Program-made: the position numbers and the translations under genes | Assembly (NCBI GenBank): GCA_003141915.1 | Contig: PLNY01000379.1 | Coordinates: 1-8,413, forward strand | Source: Anaerolineae bacterium | GTDB taxonomy: Bacteria > Chloroflexota > Anaerolineae > Anaerolineales > Villigracilaceae | Length of the DNA: 8,413 nucleotides | Reading direction: 5' to 3' | Notes under the pieces: model-generated | The model's input: the letters and a program-made list of their open reading frames with translations, nothing else | What the model was told of the DNA's origin: nothing | Database searches by the model: none | Part shown: one piece after another, positions 6,455 through 8,413 of the stretch | Layout: the number at the start of each line of letters is the position of its first letter | Position numbering within the stretch: the first letter of the stretch is position 1

Positions 6455-6916
6455 ATGAAGAAAAAACATTCCCCCAACAAGAAACTCGAACGCGGCCAAA
6501 GCCTGGTGGAACTGGCTATCAGCCTGACGTTCATCCTCCTGCTTCTATCTGGAGCAATAACTTTTGGCATGGCCTATTTCTGCTATTTGTCCCTGAACGA
6601 CGCTGCCCAGGAAGGCGCTTTGTATGGATCGCTTAAACCCGATGATGGAACCGGGATCATCAACCGCGTGCAGGCTGCCTCCACCAGTCCGGTTGATCTT
6701 TCGCAATTACCCGACTCCAACGTCACAATCACCTATAATAATGGAATTGCCGCAAAGTGTCAGGGCTCAGTAAGTTCAACGCCCAATTCGATTACGGTTA
6801 CCGTTAATTACTCTTACCAGATCTTCATGCCTTTTATGTCCAAAATAGTTGGCTCAAACCAGATTCCACTCACGGGCACGGCCACCGACACAATCTTAAT
6901 GCCTCAATGCCCGTGA
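6455..6916 (+). CDS. Small TadE-like pseudopilin
   Basis: The 153-residue protein has a basic leader (MKKKHSPNKKLERG), a prepilin-type junction G14|Q-S-L-V-E19 and one membrane helix (about 20-43). A periplasmic part of about 110 residues follows, with two cysteines (C102, C152) and beta-like segments (SITVTVNYSYQIF). Its length and layout fit the TadE family, whose members are minor pseudopilins of the Tad/Flp system; NDAAQEGALYGS echoes the ARNAVRYGS of its neighbour at the same place after the helix. Only 2 bases separate it from the stop of the larger TadE-like gene and no strong SD is present, so translation is probably coupled. Other Tad genes (flp, tadA-C, tadG) are not in the window, so the machine these proteins serve is not visible. 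Confidence 0.85.
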   Translation: MKKKHSPNKKLERGQSLVELAISLTFILLLLSGAITFGMAYFCYLSLNDAAQEGALYGSLKPDDGTGIINRVQAASTSPVDLSQLPDSNVTITYNNGIAAKCQGSVSSTPNSITVTVNYSYQIFMPFMSKIVGSNQIPLTGTATDTILMPQCP

Positions 6917-6971
6917 GACAGAGCCTCGTTAGAATTTGATCCAACACAACATTCATCGCAGTCAACTGGGA

Positions 6972-6977
6972 TATAAT
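6972..6977 (+). promoter_or_regulatory. Putative -10 box of the glmS transcript
   Basis: TATAAT lies 55 bases after the last tadE-like stop. A start near 6984 would give a leader of about 58 bases before the ribozyme cleavage site and about 440 bases before the glmS ATG. No good -35 is visible. A 10-base palindrome AAGATATCTT (6990-6999) just downstream could be an operator, but nothing proves it. Confidence 0.45.
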
Positions 6978-7040
6978 CCTCCTTTGTTCAAGATATCTTT
7001 TTCCAAGGAGGCGCCTCGACAATTTATCTTGGGAAAGAAC

Positions 7041-7250
7041 AGCGCATGATCTTGTAAAGCCTTACAAGATGACGAGGATGAGGGTTCTCCATTGCGGGAT
7101 GGAGTTAATCAACCGTAACGGTTGAAAAAATCGAAAGTTCAGCGGAAGCCCTCTGGATGTGCCATCATCCAATTCTCTTTCCCTCCAGTCAATCAATTCG
7201 CCAACAATGCTGCGCGGGCAACCGCGCCGATAAAGACGCGAAGAATGGCA
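7041..7250 (+). ncRNA. glmS self-cleaving ribozyme/riboswitch
   Basis: The RNA cleaves itself when glucosamine-6-phosphate binds, lowering glmS expression. Matching the Firmicutes consensus from memory, in order: cleavage-site A-GCGC (cut expected between A7041 and G7042) with GATCT after it. P1 hairpin of 9 bp with loop AGCC (7049-7057/7062-7070). GACGAGG (7071-7077). P3 helix GAGGG/CCCTC (7080-7084/7149-7153). ATCGA (7130-7134). TTCAGCGGA (7138-7146; consensus TTCGGCGGA). P3.1-like hairpin TGGATG/CATCCA (7154-7159/7166-7171). P4 closed by GCCA/TGGC (7200-7203/7246-7249), enclosing P4.1 GCGCGG-GCAA-CCGCGC (7212-7227, GNRA loop), then GATAAAGACGCGAAG, like the consensus GACAAAGGUGAAAG. Two extra hairpins sit inside the core (7087-7104 and 7110-7124). 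Position directly upstream of glmS supports the call. Confidence 0.9.
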
Positions 7251-7256
7251 AATCTA

Positions 7257-7396
7257 TGTCATTGCGAGTCATCGTTCTTCCCTGCACTTGCACGCAGGGC
7301 AAGTGTGATGGCGCGGCAATCTCCTCTCACTATCAAACAGGAGGTTGCTTGCCAAAGGCATGCTTTGCGGTCGTTGCTCTGCTCCTCGCCATGACA
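7257..7396 (+). repeat. Imperfect palindromic repeat element between ribozyme and glmS
   Basis: TGTCATTGCGAG (7257-7268) and CTCGCCATGACA (7385-7396) are terminal inverted repeats matching at 11 of 12 positions. An inner pair, GCAATCTCCT (7316-7325) and AGGAGGTTGC (7339-7348), matches at 9 of 10 around a 13-base loop. A local hairpin CCCTGC/GCAGGG (7280-7285/7294-7299) competes with CACTTGC/GCAAGTG (7285-7291/7299-7305). The 'GTCATTGCGAG...GGCAATCTCC' wording is that of a dispersed non-coding repeat seen in many bacterial genomes, Chloroflexota included (from memory). It codes for nothing evident. It fills the gap between the ribozyme and the glmS SD, so it is transcribed as part of the leader. 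Confidence 0.75.
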
Positions 7397-7414
7397 TCAA
7401 AAAATATCAAACCT

Positions 7415-7419
7415 GGAGG
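7415..7419 (+). promoter_or_regulatory. Shine-Dalgarno site of glmS
   Basis: GGAGG lies 6 bases before the ATG at 7426. It stays on the downstream fragment after ribozyme cleavage, so control is expected through the fate of that fragment and not by loss of the SD. Confidence 0.85.
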
Positions 7420-7425
7420 ATCCCT

Positions 7426-8413
7426 ATGTGTGGAATCGTTGGATATATCGGGCCGCGTGACGCGACGCCGATCATTCTCGATGGCCTGAAGAGGCTCGAG
7501 TACCGCGGTTATGATTCAGCGGGACTGGCTGTATTTAACGGCGGCCAGCTCGAAGTCCGAAAAGACGCAGGTAAGTTATCGCAATTGGTTGACCTTGTGA
7601 ACAAGTCGCCGATCAACGGCGCGCCCGGCATCGGACATACGCGCTGGGCAACGCATGGTGCGCCGTCTGCGCGCAACGCGCATCCGCATCTCGGCCAGAC
7701 CGGGCGCGTGGTCGTTGTGCAAAATGGCATCGTCGAGAATTTTCTCGAATTGAAAGATGAATTGATGGCGGAGGGAATCGAATTCCAATCCGATACCGAT
7801 ACCGAAACCATCGTCCATTTGGTGGAGCGTTATATCGCTTCGGGGCTCGATCTGGTGGAGGCCGCGCGTCAAACCTTCAAGCAAATCCAGGGAGCCAATG
7901 TCGTGATCTTGATGTCGGCTGACGAACCCGACAAGATCGTAGCCGCGCGCATCGGCAATGCAGGCGGCGTGGTGCTCGGCTTGGGCAAGGATGAAAATTT
8001 TCTGGCGAGCGATATTCCCGCCATCATGGAACATACGCATCGCGTGATGTTTCTCGAATCACGGCAAATGGCTGTGGTGACGCGTGATGCTATTCGCGTG
8101 GAAACCATCGAAGGCGCGCCAATTAATCCGCAAGTGCATACCATTTCATGGGACCCGGTCACTGCGGAAAAAGGCGAGTATCGTCACTTCATGCAGAAGG
8201 AAATCCATGAGCAGGCGCGCGCCTTGACGGATACGCTTGCCGGCCGCGTCGATTTTGTCAAAGGCCAAATCCGCCTGCCCGATTTAAAACTCACCAAAGA
8301 ATTTGCAAATCAAATCGAAAAGATTTATATCACCGCCTGCGGCACCGCCGCGCATGCGGGAATGATCGGCAAAACGCTGATCGAAAAAATCGCGCGCATC
8401 CCGGTCGAAGTGG
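7426..8413 (+). CDS. glmS: Glutamine-fructose-6-phosphate aminotransferase (isomerizing), N-terminal part; runs off the window
   Basis: GlmS converts fructose-6-phosphate and glutamine to glucosamine-6-phosphate, the entry step to UDP-GlcNAc. The 329 visible residues (about 600 expected) cover the class II glutaminase domain and the start of the first SIS domain. After Met removal, C2 in M-C-G-I-V-G-Y-I-G is the nucleophile. EYRGYDSAG (25-33), HTRWATHG (71-78, R73), N100-G101 of the oxyanion hole in VQNGIVENF, and SDTDTE (122-127) are present. The interdomain linker FMQKEIHEQ (255-263) precedes YITACGTAAHAG (301-312), where the sugar-phosphate site begins. Usual His before N-G is Gln here, and the CGTS signature reads CGTA, a change also known in actinobacterial enzymes (from memory). 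Expression should be controlled by the ribozyme at 7041-7250. The product feeds the pathway in which MurA acts. Confidence 0.96.
   Translation, partial: MCGIVGYIGPRDATPIILDGLKRLEYRGYDSAGLAVFNGGQLEVRKDAGKLSQLVDLVNKSPINGAPGIGHTRWATHGAPSARNAHPHLGQTGRVVVVQNGIVENFLELKDELMAEGIEFQSDTDTETIVHLVERYIASGLDLVEAARQTFKQIQGANVVILMSADEPDKIVAARIGNAGGVVLGLGKDENFLASDIPAIMEHTHRVMFLESRQMAVVTRDAIRVETIEGAPINPQVHTISWDPVTAEKGEYRHFMQKEIHEQARALTDTLAGRVDFVKGQIRLPDLKLTKEFANQIEKIYITACGTAAHAGMIGKTLIEKIARIPVEV

Noticed and set aside
7005..7060. A leader peptide after AAGGAGG in the glmS leader
   Set aside because: No start codon lies within normal distance. The nearest ATG (7046) is about 35 bases away, reads only three codons, and falls in the ribozyme cleavage strand.
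7257..7396. CRISPR array or intrinsic terminator
   Set aside because: There are no evenly spaced direct repeats, and neither palindrome pair is followed by a T-tract.
7122..7489. Open frames of 90 and 110 codons in the glmS leader
   Set aside because: They run across the ribozyme and the palindromic repeat and, in one case, into glmS out of frame. RNA structure explains these bases better.

Overview
The window looks like chromosomal housekeeping DNA from a Chloroflexota bacterium, most likely an Anaerolineae relative. This is an inference from style, not a database match. The clues are Thr/Pro-rich linkers in secreted proteins (a lipoprotein and a TadE-like protein), a MurA with Asp in place of the catalytic Cys, start codons placed directly behind TATAAT boxes, and a 'TGTCATTGCGAG' type palindromic repeat. 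There is no phage, IS or CRISPR signature.

Layout. On the minus strand at the left, ftsY (637-1545) is followed after 13 bases by prfB (623 to beyond base 1). prfB begins with a 22-codon frame ending at an in-frame TGA within CTTTGAC, the programmed +1 frameshift of release factor 2. Diverging from ftsY is a thioredoxin (1642-1986), then a secreted lipoprotein of unknown role (2223-2816) that ends at a strong intrinsic terminator. A MurA-type enolpyruvyl transferase faces it (2876-4156, minus) and has its own promoter and SD. Diverging from murA is a three-gene set: prepilin peptidase (4276-5094), a TadE-like pseudopilin with a long Thr/Pro stalk and an extra C-terminal domain (5127-6452), and a short TadE-like protein (6455-6916). 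The peptidase probably matures its two neighbours, since both carry an [A/G]-Q-x-x-V-E cleavage-type motif. At the right is glmS (7426 to beyond the window).

The most interesting stretch is the 509-base leader between the second tadE-like gene and glmS. It contains what reads as a complete glmS self-cleaving ribozyme (about 7041-7250). It has the cleavage-site AGCGC, a P1 hairpin, the GACGAGG, ATCGA and GCGGA core segments, a P3 helix, a P3.1-like hairpin and a P4/P4.1 domain with a GNRA loop. The core differs from the familiar Firmicutes form by two extra hairpins. Between the ribozyme and the glmS ribosome binding site lies a 140-base imperfect palindromic repeat (7257-7396). GlmS makes glucosamine-6-phosphate, the ribozyme's known cofactor, so this is a feedback circuit. 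MurA acts later in the same amino-sugar/peptidoglycan pathway.

A second recurring theme is initiation. ftsY, the thioredoxin gene and the prepilin peptidase gene each have a TATAAT box only 6-8 bases before the ATG, which predicts leaderless or nearly leaderless mRNAs. murA, prfB, the lipoprotein gene and glmS have ordinary Shine-Dalgarno sites.
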